Source: Amycolatopsis iheyensis (GTDB lineage: Bacteria > Actinomycetota > Actinomycetes > Mycobacteriales > Pseudonocardiaceae). Taken from it: a stretch of DNA of 64,000 nt. The DNA lies in the NCBI RefSeq assembly GCF_024703995.1, contig NZ_JAMXQV010000024.1, forward strand, positions 1 through 64,000, written 5' to 3'. A program made the position numbers and the translations under genes. Positions 52,077 through 60,915 of the stretch are shown piece by piece. The notes under the pieces are model-generated. The model was not told where the DNA came from. It ran no database searches and saw nothing but the letters and a program-made list of their open reading frames with translations. Each line of letters begins with the position of its first letter. The stretch's first letter is position 1.

Positions 52077-53851
52077 GCACCCACGTAGCCGCCCCCGCCG
52101 CCACGCCCACCGCCGTGTTCCCCGCCGCCCCCGGATGGCTGGCCTTGTCCGCCGCGTTTGGGGACGAGGTCCCTCTCATCGCCGACCGTGACGACCTGGT
52201 GGTGACCGTTGCCCCCGGGGCCGGGCACGGTGCCCCCGCGTGCTTCTTCCCCGACCTGGCCGCCATCGAGGTCGACGGCGTCCACCTGGACCCCGGGGTC
52301 GACCCCGCCACGGTCGAACCGCACCGGGTCGGGGACCGCAAACGCTACCGCACCGCGTGGGGCCTGCTCACCCACGAATGCGGCCACGCCAAACACTCCG
52401 TGTGGCGCGCTCCCGACGACGCGCCCCCGGGCGCGGTCGCGGCGGCGGACCTGTTGGAAGAGAGCCGGATGGAAGCGGCGCAGGTGCGCCGCCGCCCGGG
52501 CGACCGGTACTGGCTGCGCGCCAGCGCCACCAACCTCATCCTCGCCGACACCCGCGCCAGCAACCCCGCCACGGCACCGACGATGTCCCCACAGGACGCC
52601 GCGCACAGCGCCGCGCTCCTGCTGGCCCGCGTGGACGCGGGCATCCTCACCCGCCATGAGGTCGCGGACGTCGAGCGCGTGGTGCGCCACATTCTCGGCA
52701 CCGACACCCTCAGGAAGCTGCGTACCATCTGGCGTGCCGCGCACCGCACCGCCGACGACAACGCCACCGCGATGATCGAACTCGGACGCCGCTGGTGCGA
52801 CGTCATCGGCACCGACCCCCACCAAACACCCGACACCCCCGACCCCCACGCAACCAACAACGGCAACCCGACCCGGAAGGCAAGCGGGCACGGAGCACCG
52901 TCGGCACTGGCGAAGGCGGTCACCAGCGCCGCCTCCGCGATCGGTCGCGCGGTCGTCGCCGAACCCGCCCCCACCGATCCCACCACGCAGGCCCTGGAAG
53001 CCCGGGCCGCCGACGGCAAGGCACGCCAGCAAGCGCAGAACGCCGCCACGGCGGTATTCGGGAGCGGTGCCGGAACCGGATACGACCCGAACGCCCGCCA
53101 CATCCGGGGAACCCGTCCGCCTGGCACCACCGAGCAAACCGCCGCGCGGCAACTGGCCCGCGCGCTGACCACCGCCGGACACCGGGAGCGCACGGCTACC
53201 AAAACCCGCTCCACCGTGCCGCCGGGACGGTTGCGGATGCGCGGCGCGATGACCGCCGACGCGCAACGCGCGGCGGGCGCGATCCCCACCGCCGAACCGT
53301 TCACCCGCACGACCCGCGCCACCGTGCCCACCCCGCCGCTGCGGCTCGGCATCATCTGCGACGTCACCAAGTCGATGAGCGCCTTCACCGGCCCCGTGGC
53401 GTCGGCGGCCTGGATCCTCGCCCACGCCGCCCGCCACACCGCCGTACCCGCCACCACCGCCACCGTGGTCTTCGGCGCAGGCATCGTCACCCCGATCACC
53501 CGCCCCGGCATCACCCCCGCGAAGGTGACCGAATTCGGCACCCGGTGGGGCGGGCACGTCATCGACACCGCGATCAGCGCCCTCGACGGTGCCCTCGACC
53601 TGTCCCGCCCGAGCGCCGCCCGGCTGCTGGTGATCATCTCCGACGGCAACTTCGAGGCTGACAACCGCGATCGGGCCCAGACGATGCTCGACCGGTTGCG
53701 GGACAGCGGATGCGCCGTGTTGTGGCTGGAACCCGCCAAGAACGGCACCGAACCGATGGACGGCTCCACCGTGCACACCCTGACCGACCCGGCCACCACC
53801 GCCCGTGCCATCGGACAGGCCGCCACCGCCGCGCTGAGTGCCACCCGGTAG
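52073..53851 (+). CDS. Zincin-like and VWA domain protein, MoxR partner
   Basis: A 592-residue protein starting with GTG in the MoxR stop (GTGA). The N-terminal ~260 residues carry HECGH (101-105) and, 25 residues on, LLEESRMEA (127-135), the HExxH plus downstream-Glu pattern of gluzincin-like domains found in VWA proteins of this kind. A low-complexity region follows, then a C-terminal VWA domain with MIDAS motif starting at D430 (DVTKSMS, Thr in place of the first Ser), and LVIISDGNF. Metal-dependent adhesion to a target and ATPase-driven remodelling are expected; catalytic activity of the zincin is inference. Confidence 0.75.
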   Translation: MSTHVAAPAATPTAVFPAAPGWLALSAAFGDEVPLIADRDDLVVTVAPGAGHGAPACFFPDLAAIEVDGVHLDPGVDPATVEPHRVGDRKRYRTAWGLLTHECGHAKHSVWRAPDDAPPGAVAAADLLEESRMEAAQVRRRPGDRYWLRASATNLILADTRASNPATAPTMSPQDAAHSAALLLARVDAGILTRHEVADVERVVRHILGTDTLRKLRTIWRAAHRTADDNATAMIELGRRWCDVIGTDPHQTPDTPDPHATNNGNPTRKASGHGAPSALAKAVTSAASAIGRAVVAEPAPTDPTTQALEARAADGKARQQAQNAATAVFGSGAGTGYDPNARHIRGTRPPGTTEQTAARQLARALTTAGHRERTATKTRSTVPPGRLRMRGAMTADAQRAAGAIPTAEPFTRTTRATVPTPPLRLGIICDVTKSMSAFTGPVASAAWILAHAARHTAVPATTATVVFGAGIVTPITRPGITPAKVTEFGTRWGGHVIDTAISALDGALDLSRPSAARLLVIISDGNFEADNRDRAQTMLDRLRDSGCAVLWLEPAKNGTEPMDGSTVHTLTDPATTARAIGQAATAALSATR

Positions 53852-53915
53852 TCCGCGGCCCCGGGCACCCTCCGCGCCCGGGGCCAGCAACCGCCCAGAG
53901 GACAGGAGCACCGCC

Positions 53916-54731
53916 ATGCACGCGACACGCGCCACCGCCGGCCCGACCGTCCCGCCGGACGCGGTGACCATCGTTCCCGCTGCCCCGGACCGGGTCCCCC
54001 TGCGCACCCCCGAGGGCGTCTGGGCTCTTGTTGTCACAACGGTCGGGCTCACCATCGCGGGATGCGGTACCGATCCGACCGCACCCCATCCCGGCCCGGT
54101 ACACACCGACATCACCGCGCTGTTCGCCGGATGCTGGCTGCCCGGACCGCCACCCGCGAGCCTCAACCGAGGTGACGTCGCAGTGCGGCTCACCGCGCCG
54201 GCGGACCGCGACCGCACACGCGCCGACGTCGAGGTCCTCGCCGCACGCGAGGACGGCTGGACCAGCGTCCGGACCCTGCCCGCCCTGGACACCCGCTGGC
54301 CGCATCACGTGGCGACCACGGTGCTGTCCTGGATGAGGGGGTTAGCCGAGGAAGCCGTCCGCACCCTGACGTGGCGAGCGTTCGCCGCTTCGCTCGGCAG
54401 CGACTGCGCACACATCGGACCACCTCCCGACGCGGCGGACGCACTCGGAACGCTGATCGACGCCGGACTCGTCGCGGTCGGCGACCACCTGGAATGGAAC
54501 GAGCACACCGCCACCGTCTGCCCCGGCGGGGCACTGGTTCAGGGCACCGAACTGCGCGAGCTGGGCGGCTCCGCCGTTTCCGCCCTGGCAACCAGCCTCG
54601 CGACCCCGGTCACCGTCAACGGCTGGCACCTGTGGCGGCTGGCCCGCGACGGGCGCACGCTCGCCGGCCTTCGCGCCGAACTGGCCGCCCGCTGCCCCGA
54701 CGGCCCGCCCGCTACTTCGGATCTGCCCTGA
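53916..54731 (+). CDS. Hypothetical protein of the accessory array (271 aa)
   Basis: A 271-residue soluble protein from ATG 53916 after ACAGGAG. It reads as an alpha/beta N-terminal half (GVWALVVTTVGLTIAGCGTD, VHTDITALFAGCW) and a helical C-terminal half with AVRTLTWRAFAASLG and ALGTLIDAGLVAVGDHLEWN, a winged-helix-like pattern. No family recognised. It follows the VWA gene by 64 nt in the same direction. Confidence 0.55.
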   Translation: MHATRATAGPTVPPDAVTIVPAAPDRVPLRTPEGVWALVVTTVGLTIAGCGTDPTAPHPGPVHTDITALFAGCWLPGPPPASLNRGDVAVRLTAPADRDRTRADVEVLAAREDGWTSVRTLPALDTRWPHHVATTVLSWMRGLAEEAVRTLTWRAFAASLGSDCAHIGPPPDAADALGTLIDAGLVAVGDHLEWNEHTATVCPGGALVQGTELRELGGSAVSALATSLATPVTVNGWHLWRLARDGRTLAGLRAELAARCPDGPPATSDLP

Positions 54732-54749
54732 AAGGACACCGAGTTCACC

Positions 54750-55430
54750 ATGAACACCCGCAAAGATCGCATCATCGCCGCCGTATTTGCCCTGACCGCC
54801 GAGTTGGACGGGTCGTGGGCACTGGCGACCGGCCGGTACGCCCGACGCGATATCGATTTGTGGCGGGCACTGCTGCTCATCGGCCCGGTGGGCGAGATCC
54901 TCCGCGTCCACGAGGTCCACGGCGAACACCCCTGGGCTTACCGTATCGAGCCCATTTTCCCGGAGGACGAAGACCGCGATGCCATCGGCTGGAACGGACA
55001 GCAGTACGGCATTGACCGCACGGGGCAAAACCCGCGGGAGTGGTCCTTCCCAGCTGATCGCATCCCGAACGGCATCACCATCCCGGTCACCGCCTCGGCC
55101 CGCGAGGCAGCCGAACTCATCGAGATGACGGTGTTACCCGACTACCGCTACTGGTCGCAACGAATCCGGGCCCGCAACACACGCCGTCAGGAACGGCTAC
55201 AGAACGACCTCAGCCAAGCGGCGGACATAGCTCACCGATTCGGCGGACCGGTCAACCTCGTATCCCGGCGCTACAGCGACACAACCACGTGCAAGCTGCC
55301 GGACGGCCGCTCAGAAATCACCCTCTACACCGCGTCACCGCGCGTGGAGATGCGGTTCGTCGTCCACCGCGACCACGCCATGACCATCGCACCCGATCTG
55401 GCCCGCCTCTTCGGGTTCCTCCCGTCCTGA
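54750..55430 (+). CDS. Hypothetical protein of the accessory array (226 aa)
   Basis: A 226-residue protein with AAAGGA upstream. An alpha/beta N-terminal part (RIIAAVFALTAELDGSWALA, IDLWRALLLIGPVGEILRVH) is followed by a charged helical middle (RYWSQRIRARNTRRQERLQN) and a beta-rich end (EITLYTASPRVEMRFVVHRD). No transmembrane helix or known motif. It lies 18 nt after the previous gene. Confidence 0.55.
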   Translation: MNTRKDRIIAAVFALTAELDGSWALATGRYARRDIDLWRALLLIGPVGEILRVHEVHGEHPWAYRIEPIFPEDEDRDAIGWNGQQYGIDRTGQNPREWSFPADRIPNGITIPVTASAREAAELIEMTVLPDYRYWSQRIRARNTRRQERLQNDLSQAADIAHRFGGPVNLVSRRYSDTTTCKLPDGRSEITLYTASPRVEMRFVVHRDHAMTIAPDLARLFGFLPS

Positions 55431-55456
55431 CCACCCCCAGAACGAGGAGGCACCCC

Positions 55457-55849
55457 ATGCCGCGCCACGCGCAGCAGCCACGAGCGACAACCGCCACCGA
55501 CGCGACCACATCACCGATCGGCGACGTCGTCGACCGCAGCACGGGCCTCCCGCGCCTGCTCACCCGCAAATGCGAGACCTGCATCTTCCGCCCCGGCAAC
55601 CTCATGCATCTGACCGACGGCACACGCGACGACGTAGTCCGCGCCGCGCTGGCCAACGACAGCTGGATCGTCTGCCACCGCACGCTGCCCGGCACCGCCA
55701 ACCCAGTCGGCTCCCAGGCGATCTGCCGAGGCTTCTGGGACGTGCACGCCCGCGACTCGTTCGGCTGCCGTCTCGCCGTCGCGTTCGGCGGCCCGGTCCT
55801 CGTGCCACCGCCCAGCGAACCCACCGAACCCAACTCACCGCACGCCTGA
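55457..55849 (+). CDS. Cys-rich hypothetical protein (130 aa)
   Basis: A 130-residue protein after GAGGAGG. It contains LLTRKCETCIFRPGNLMHL (about 35-53), WIVCHRTLPG and AICRGFWDVHARDSFGCRLA: a CxxC with further Cys/His, likely a zinc or iron-sulphur site. Proteins with this CxxCIFRPGN pattern are common on actinobacterial plasmids and integrative elements and in actinophages; their function is not known. This supports an element origin for the array. Confidence 0.6.
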   Translation: MPRHAQQPRATTATDATTSPIGDVVDRSTGLPRLLTRKCETCIFRPGNLMHLTDGTRDDVVRAALANDSWIVCHRTLPGTANPVGSQAICRGFWDVHARDSFGCRLAVAFGGPVLVPPPSEPTEPNSPHA

Positions 55850-55887
55850 CAACACCCACCGACAACGACGAGAGGAACCAACCCACC

Positions 55888-56406
55888 GTGACCACGGCAC
55901 CGCAGTCCCTGACCGATCGCGCGATCGCCGCCGCCCGCCGATCCCGCGAGATCGCACCGCACGAGTTCGCTGACCGCGCCACCCTCCGGCTGCGCTGGGA
56001 CCGCCGCGCGGTCACCGCCACCCACATCGCCGCCGCGCTCGGCGTGCCCGTCGACACGGTGCTCGTACGCGACGGCCCCGACCGCCACTACGGCATCGGG
56101 ACCAGCCGGATGCCGGGAGATCTGATCGAGGTCCACGGCGACGACGGCGCCCGCTGGCGATTCATACCCGACCTGACCGGATTCAACCCGATGTGGGGGT
56201 GGCTGCTGCTGGGCGAGTGCCCGTACTGCGAGGCACCGGGCGTTCCGCTGGCACGCATCGCCGGCCTCACCGACCTCGGTGCCCACCTCGCCCCCGAGTT
56301 CGGCGAGCACGGCGCGGATGCCGCACCCCCGGAGTTCCAGGGCGACCCCGGCCACCACCCGGACTGCGAATTCGCCGCGCCTACCAACGACAAGGAGGCC
56401 GAGTGA
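55888..56406 (+). CDS. Hypothetical protein with CPYC motif (172 aa)
   Basis: A 172-residue protein from GTG 55888 after GAGAGGAAC. The N-terminal part is helical, with ATHIAAALGVPVDTVLVRDG (HTH-like), the middle is beta-rich (DDGARWRFIPDLTGFNPMWG), and ECPYCEAPGV provides a CxxC that may pair with the distal HHPDCEF. A zinc-ribbon protein is likely. No family recognised. Confidence 0.55.
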   Translation: MTTAPQSLTDRAIAAARRSREIAPHEFADRATLRLRWDRRAVTATHIAAALGVPVDTVLVRDGPDRHYGIGTSRMPGDLIEVHGDDGARWRFIPDLTGFNPMWGWLLLGECPYCEAPGVPLARIAGLTDLGAHLAPEFGEHGADAAPPEFQGDPGHHPDCEFAAPTNDKEAE

Positions 56407-56480
56407 GATGTCTACGCATCGACTTTTACCTCGGTACGGGCCGTGTCGCCATGGCGACTGCTGACCGTCCCGGATGTGTC
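56403..56480 (+). pseudogene. N-terminal remnant of a DFYLGxG-family gene
   Basis: From GTG 56403, overlapping the previous stop, the frame reads RIDFYLGTGR, matching the start of the two genes at 56810 and 57298 (DFYLGRG). After about 10 residues the similarity ends and the frame turns Arg-rich; a neighbouring frame reads SPWRLLTVPDVSAAVAGVAA up to a stop near 56530, as expected after a frameshift. Probably a decayed third copy. Confidence 0.4.
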
Positions 56481-56567
56481 CGCCGCCGTCGCGGGGGTCG
56501 CGGCCCTCGGCAGCGTCCCCACCTTCACCTGATCCGACTGCCCGGAACAAGGGAGAGGAACAAACCC

Positions 56568-56813
56568 ATGCAGGACAACAAGACGCGTCTCATGTGGACG
56601 GTGCTCGCCTTTGCGCTGCCCGGGCCGTGGACCCCGGTCATCGTGCTGGCTTACCTCCTCAGCCGCGCCGGCAAGGACCACCACGCTCCCAGCCAGCACT
56701 TCGCGCCTGCACCGCACTTCCCGCCCGATCCCTACGCGTGCGTTCCCGTCCCGACCCCGGTGCGGGGCGACGGGAACCCGTACGCGCCGCCCCAGCTAAC
56801 CGGGAGCCGATGA
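56568..56813 (+). CDS. Small membrane protein (81 aa)
   Basis: An 81-residue protein after GGGAGAGGAAC. A single hydrophobic helix (LMWTVLAFALPGPWTPVIVL, about 8-27) is followed by a His/Pro-rich soluble tail (HHAPSQHFAPAPHFPPDPYA) that might bind a metal. It overlaps the next gene's start. No family recognised. Confidence 0.5.
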   Translation: MQDNKTRLMWTVLAFALPGPWTPVIVLAYLLSRAGKDHHAPSQHFAPAPHFPPDPYACVPVPTPVRGDGNPYAPPQLTGSR

Positions 56814-57301
56814 TGTCGACCAAGACGGACTTCTACCTCGGACGCGGCACCAGTGCCGAGTGGGTCGGCTCGATCGCCCGCGATGCGCACCCCGAGGACG
56901 TGCTCGCCGTCCCGCCCGGACGGCTCGCGCTGACCAGCACCGACGAGGCCACCTACCGCGATGCCGTCGACGACCTGCTCGTCGTCTGGGCCTGCGAGGA
57001 CCTCGGCGACGCCTACCCGCGTCGGGGCGGCTGGCCGTGGCCGTGGTGGACCAGCCACATCTCGAGCTGGATTGTCGCGTTCGACCCGGGCGAGAAGGCG
57101 GTGTTCATCACCGTGGGCGGCGGTGTGGCGTGGCACCGGATCAACCCCCGCTGCCCGTGCATGCCCGCGGGCGACGACCCGCTCGGCCCGCCCGACCTGG
57201 CGGCCTGGGTGCGTGACCCGGCCGCGCCGCCGTCGGTGCCGATGCCGCTGATGCGCGACCCGGCCACCGGACTCCCTACTCCCGCTGGAGCACCCCGATG
57301 A
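56810..57301 (+). CDS. DFYLGRG-family protein, short paralogue (163 aa)
   Basis: A 163-residue protein, ATG 56810 or 56813. It begins with TDFYLGRGTSAEWVGSI, shared with the next gene, and later PWPWWTSHISSWIVAFDPGE and GGGVAWHRINP. Proteins with this N-terminal signature occur in actinophages and element-borne gene arrays; no function is known. Stop and start of the next gene overlap (ATGA). Two Trp-rich stretches and a conserved WTSH suggest a common fold with the next product. Confidence 0.6.
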   Translation: MMSTKTDFYLGRGTSAEWVGSIARDAHPEDVLAVPPGRLALTSTDEATYRDAVDDLLVVWACEDLGDAYPRRGGWPWPWWTSHISSWIVAFDPGEKAVFITVGGGVAWHRINPRCPCMPAGDDPLGPPDLAAWVRDPAAPPSVPMPLMRDPATGLPTPAGAPR

Positions 57302-58116
57302 ACTGCGCGATCACCCACGACTTCTATCTCGGTCGCGGACCGGACGCCGAGTGGGTCGCCTCGATCGACCTCAACCAATGCGCCTGTTCCAGCCTCGCCG
57401 CGATCGAACGAGCAGGCACCGCGGAGGAGTTCCGCCGGCGCGTGGAGCGCCTCTGCCTCATGGTCTGCCGCGACGAGACGGGCTACGCCACCAGCCCACC
57501 ATCGTCGACCTGGCAATGGTTGTGGCCGACCAGCCACGGCACCGACCGAACGTATGCCTTCGACGGTGGCGCCGTGTGGACCTGCCCGCGGGGGCAGCGG
57601 TGGTTGGCCCGCGCGGGCGACTACGTCCCGCCCAGCCCGGAAGAGTCCCCGGTGGTGTTCCCACCAGCGCGCGACACCTGCGGCTACACCGGGATCGACG
57701 CCGCTGACACCACCGCCCGCCGCTACGGTCCGCTGCTCGGCCACACCCACTGCGACGACATCGACGAACTCGGCATGCGGATCCTGGCCGACCTCACCCT
57801 GCCGCCGGGCCCGGGAACACCATCCGAGCTCGCCGCGCTGCGCCTGCGGCTGGCACCGGACCTGCGGTACGCCGTCACCGCCGACTCCTCGGCCGTGGAG
57901 CTGGAGATCGAGGTCCTCGGCTACCGCGCCGACGACCCCGCCGCCGACCTCGCCCGAGACGCCTTGGCCAGCCTGCCCGCCCTCTACGGATGGACCGACC
58001 CCGACGGCGGCCCACCCCGCTTCAGCGTCCGCGTCCTCATCGCCGATGCCCACCGCCACGCCAGCCACCCTGCGCTGGCCGATCGCCACACCCGGGCGGT
58101 CCTGACCGTCCACTGA
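57298..58116 (+). CDS. DFYLGRG-family protein, long paralogue (272 aa)
   Basis: A 272-residue protein. The first ~115 residues are paralogous to the previous gene (HDFYLGRGPDAEWVASI, then WLWPTSHGTDRTYAFDGGAV). A second part of about 150 residues (LPPGPGTPSELAALRLRLAP, AVELEIEVLGYRADDPAADL, FSVRVLIADAHRHASH) is unique and reminiscent of a small alpha/beta domain. No catalytic motif is recognised. ATGA overlap with the previous gene suggests equal expression. Confidence 0.6.
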   Translation: MNCAITHDFYLGRGPDAEWVASIDLNQCACSSLAAIERAGTAEEFRRRVERLCLMVCRDETGYATSPPSSTWQWLWPTSHGTDRTYAFDGGAVWTCPRGQRWLARAGDYVPPSPEESPVVFPPARDTCGYTGIDAADTTARRYGPLLGHTHCDDIDELGMRILADLTLPPGPGTPSELAALRLRLAPDLRYAVTADSSAVELEIEVLGYRADDPAADLARDALASLPALYGWTDPDGGPPRFSVRVLIADAHRHASHPALADRHTRAVLTVH

Positions 58117-58163
58117 AATCCGCTGGCCCACGACCATCGCGCATGACAATCACGGAGGACACC

Positions 58164-58517
58164 ATGATCCACGACAGTTCACCGCACGCACCGACCACCG
58201 AAGCGGCGGCGACGGTGGCCCCGCGTAGCGCCGCCGAGCACCACGCCGCCGCCGAGGCGCTGTTCACACGCGCCCGCGAGGTGCACCCGACGATCAACGG
58301 CTCCGTCGGCCACGAAAACGAATACCGGCGCTGCCTGGACTGGGCTGACATGCATCTGCGTCTCGCCGAAGCCCTCACCGCCGGAGCCGGACTCCTCGCC
58401 ACCCAGCTTCGCCTCAAGGCCGACGGCTACAAGCCCAACCTCAGCCTCGGATCCGAGGCCTACCAGTGGGACACGTTGCTCACAGACATTCACCGCAAGC
58501 CCGAGGAAAAGGCATGA
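58164..58517 (+). CDS. Hypothetical helical protein (117 aa)
   Basis: A 117-residue helical protein from ATG 58164 after GGAGGAC. Main segments: AAEHHAAAEALFTRAREVHP, YRRCLDWADMHLRLAEALTA and LATQLRLKADGYKPN. This could be one helical bundle. Its stop overlaps the next ATG. No family recognised. Confidence 0.55.
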   Translation: MIHDSSPHAPTTEAAATVAPRSAAEHHAAAEALFTRAREVHPTINGSVGHENEYRRCLDWADMHLRLAEALTAGAGLLATQLRLKADGYKPNLSLGSEAYQWDTLLTDIHRKPEEKA

Positions 58518-58852
58518 CCAGGCACACCGCCGACACCACGCCGCTGGAGCCGAACTGCCCGAAATGCCCCGCCGGGGTCGGCCAAGCCCACGACGACAGG
58601 TGCACTGTCGCCCGCTGTCTGGCCACCGGACTGCAGCGCACCGGCCATCCACCGACGTGTCGCTGTCCGCGAGACATATGGACCGGACGCTGGCCCGGCA
58701 CCGCCGAGTGCGAAGAGTTCGGCTGGATGATCGGCCCCGGCCAGCCCGACCTCAACCGCCTCCTCACCACTGCCACCTGGGACCCCGTGGCACACCGGTG
58801 GACCCACCCCGCCGCCTCGACAGCAGACCCTGACCGAGGAGAGCCTCGATGA
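58514..58852 (+). CDS. Cys-rich hypothetical protein (112 aa)
   Basis: A 112-residue protein starting in an ATGA overlap. Its many cysteines fall in pairs (NCPKCPAG, DRCTVARC, TCRCPRDIW), a likely zinc-finger-type protein of two sites, and WTGRWPGTAECEEFGWMIGP is the best-conserved-looking stretch. This Cys pattern plus the GTAECEEFG motif is familiar from element-borne hypothetical proteins of actinomycetes. Function unknown. Confidence 0.55.
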   Translation: MTRHTADTTPLEPNCPKCPAGVGQAHDDRCTVARCLATGLQRTGHPPTCRCPRDIWTGRWPGTAECEEFGWMIGPGQPDLNRLLTTATWDPVAHRWTHPAASTADPDRGEPR

Positions 58853-59634
58853 CGTCGCTCACCACCACCGCGGACCTCTCCGCCGGCGCAGCCCTCGCCG
58901 CCGGCGAGCACTGGATCGAACTCGTCCCCGCCACCTCCGACCAGCCCCATCAGGTCAGCTTCCCAGCCATGATCGAATCCCGCCGCCACCACGGGCTCTG
59001 GGTCCGGCCCCGGCTGCGTCCCGAGGTCGCCCAGGCCCTGTGCGAATGGCTCAACCTGGTCTACCCAAGCAACCCCGATTGGTACCCACTGGCCCGCATC
59101 GAGGACGACCTGCTGATTGTCTTCACCGGAGAGGCCGCCCACGACCGTCACGAGATCGCGCTCGACGTGGACGGCCGCTACCGGCTCGGAGATCTCGGCC
59201 GCTGGTTTCTCTCCGGCCCGACCCGCACCCCAGCCCGGTTCCGCCACCGGCTCGACGTGCTGCGCGACGTCGGACGTCACCACCCTCGGCCGGGCGAAAC
59301 AGTGGTCACCTGCGACCCGGTCACCCTGCCCGGCAGCGGCTACCCCGCCTACATCGAGTCCCGTCCCGGCACGTTGGCGAGCATTCCGGTGTTTCGCCCG
59401 GAAATCGCCGAAGCGGTGGCCGTGACCTGCAGCGGCAACCACGACAGCGTCCCCGAGGACCACCCGCAGGTGTACTTCGACGGCGACACTCTCGTCCACG
59501 TCCACCAGCACCTGCGTGCCTGCGACGGCTACCTGCCCCTCCGCATCGACCCCGATCCGGACGGCAACTACCGCATCGACACCCTTGAGTGGACCTTCCA
59601 CATCGTGCCGGAAAATCCGAGGGAGTCGCTGTAG
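58849..59634 (+). CDS. Tandem-duplicated unknown-domain protein (261 aa)
   Basis: A 261-residue protein starting in an ATGA overlap; last gene of the array. It consists of two copies of one ~85-residue domain: copy 1 has IESR (42-45), RPEVAQAL (57-64) and DGRYRLGDLGRWF (108-120); copy 2 has IESR (169-172), RPEIAEAV (183-190) and DGNYRIDTLEWTF (238-250), with almost the same spacing. The domain is beta-rich. I know no family for it. Confidence 0.6.
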   Translation: MTSLTTTADLSAGAALAAGEHWIELVPATSDQPHQVSFPAMIESRRHHGLWVRPRLRPEVAQALCEWLNLVYPSNPDWYPLARIEDDLLIVFTGEAAHDRHEIALDVDGRYRLGDLGRWFLSGPTRTPARFRHRLDVLRDVGRHHPRPGETVVTCDPVTLPGSGYPAYIESRPGTLASIPVFRPEIAEAVAVTCSGNHDSVPEDHPQVYFDGDTLVHVHQHLRACDGYLPLRIDPDPDGNYRIDTLEWTFHIVPENPRESL

Positions 59635-60132
59635 CCGATCAGGCCGACGCTTGGCAACGCTCAGCCGGGTGGCCGGCACCTTGACTACGTCGTACTTGGC
59701 TTGTGCAAGGCGGCTCGTTCCCGAACGGGCCGCCGCACGCATGTCCGGCGGCGAGCCGGACAGTTGCCGCCCGCGCTGGGCAACCGGGATTGGGTTCTGA
59801 CCGTGAATCTGGACGTCGATTCTCCGGCATCAATGACGCCGCATTCACGCAAAGCGACTCCATGCTCGCGAATGTCGACGTCGCTGCTGCCCACGGGCCT
59901 CAGTTGCTGGGTCCGCTCGTCCTGGCCATCTCGCCGGTGACGAACCTGCTGCTCCAGGTGGAGCGCCCGCAGCGCGGCGAGGACGGACGACCTGGACCAG
60001 CAGTGAGCAGCGGCGACGATCGGCGCCTTGGACGGGCCCGGGTGCTGTCAACATTCGCGGGCATCGATCATGCTGGGCGCCGCCGATTTTCGTGAGTAAG
60101 TGCCGTCGAAATTCACGGAGATAGCTAGGCAT
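59635..60132. other. Intergenic, only weak ORFs
   Basis: About 500 nt downstream of the accessory array without a confident gene. The region contains a GC-rich imperfect inverted repeat near 59725-59765 (CGAACGGGCCGCCGC / GGCGGCGAGCCGG), perhaps the array terminator. Confidence 0.4.
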
Positions 60133-60915
60133 TCACAACACGGCTGCCACCACCACGATGACAATGACGAGGATCAAGCAGACCGCGATCAGCGTCTTCA
60201 CCGCCGGCGGCCATGACCCGGCCGGTACCACGGGCGCCTCGACCTCGTCGTCACGGCGAGCCTCGGGCAGCGGCCAAAGGGGAGCGACGGTGGTGGCCTG
60301 TCGTATTGGTGCGCTGGCGGGCTGGAGGCGGTGCCACGCGTCGAGGAAGTGGTCGACGTCCGCCGGCGGACGTCGCGCGTTCTCGCAGAGCGCCTTGAGC
60401 AGATTCCGGACGGACGCCTCCTTCCCTGCCGGCGGCAGGTTCGCCGCGTCGAGGATGTGGCCAAGCTGAGTCCGCCGCCAGGCGTTCTTGCTGTCGCGGC
60501 TGCACATGTCCCTCGCGAGAGCGGAAACCGAGATCGCGCGAGGTGTCTCCCGCACCCGGCGCAGCGTGGCCATGAACTCGGCGGCCGTGGTGATGTCGGC
60601 GATGTCTCGCGGCGGCGGCCGCCACGCTGGGAAGACCTCGGAAAGCGCATCGTGGGCCGCCGAGAACCACTCGGTGACCTCCTGATCGGCGCCCAGCGCC
60701 GCGAGCGCCGCTTCATAGCGGCTCCACGGCGCCAGCCTCGGCCCAGGCCGAACAACGACCTTCATCGTGTCGACATCGACCCCCATCTCGACGGCCAGCA
60801 TCGCGGCCAACGATGCCTCGGTGATCCGCCCCGGGCTGGGGAAGCGTGCCTGATGAAGCACGATGAGCCGTTCAGAGATCCCCGTGGCCATGTGGCGGAT
60901 CTCCGCAGGCGTCAT
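60133..60915 (-). CDS. Tail-anchored protein with XRE-like domain
   Basis: A 260-residue protein. Residues ~110-200 resemble the degenerate XRE-type HTH common in actinobacterial STAND proteins (EFMATLRRVRETPRAISVSA, RRTQLGHILDAANLPP, VRNLLKALCENARRP). A C-terminal hydrophobic helix at about 238-260 (VKTLIAVCLILVIVIVVVAA) makes it tail-anchored. The N-terminal ~100 residues are helical and unrecognised. It may be a membrane-bound regulator. The start overlaps the stop of the 87-residue membrane protein (ATGA). Confidence 0.6.
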   Translation of the reverse strand: MTPAEIRHMATGISERLIVLHQARFPSPGRITEASLAAMLAVEMGVDVDTMKVVVRPGPRLAPWSRYEAALAALGADQEVTEWFSAAHDALSEVFPAWRPPPRDIADITTAAEFMATLRRVRETPRAISVSALARDMCSRDSKNAWRRTQLGHILDAANLPPAGKEASVRNLLKALCENARRPPADVDHFLDAWHRLQPASAPIRQATTVAPLWPLPEARRDDEVEAPVVPAGSWPPAVKTLIAVCLILVIVIVVVAAVL

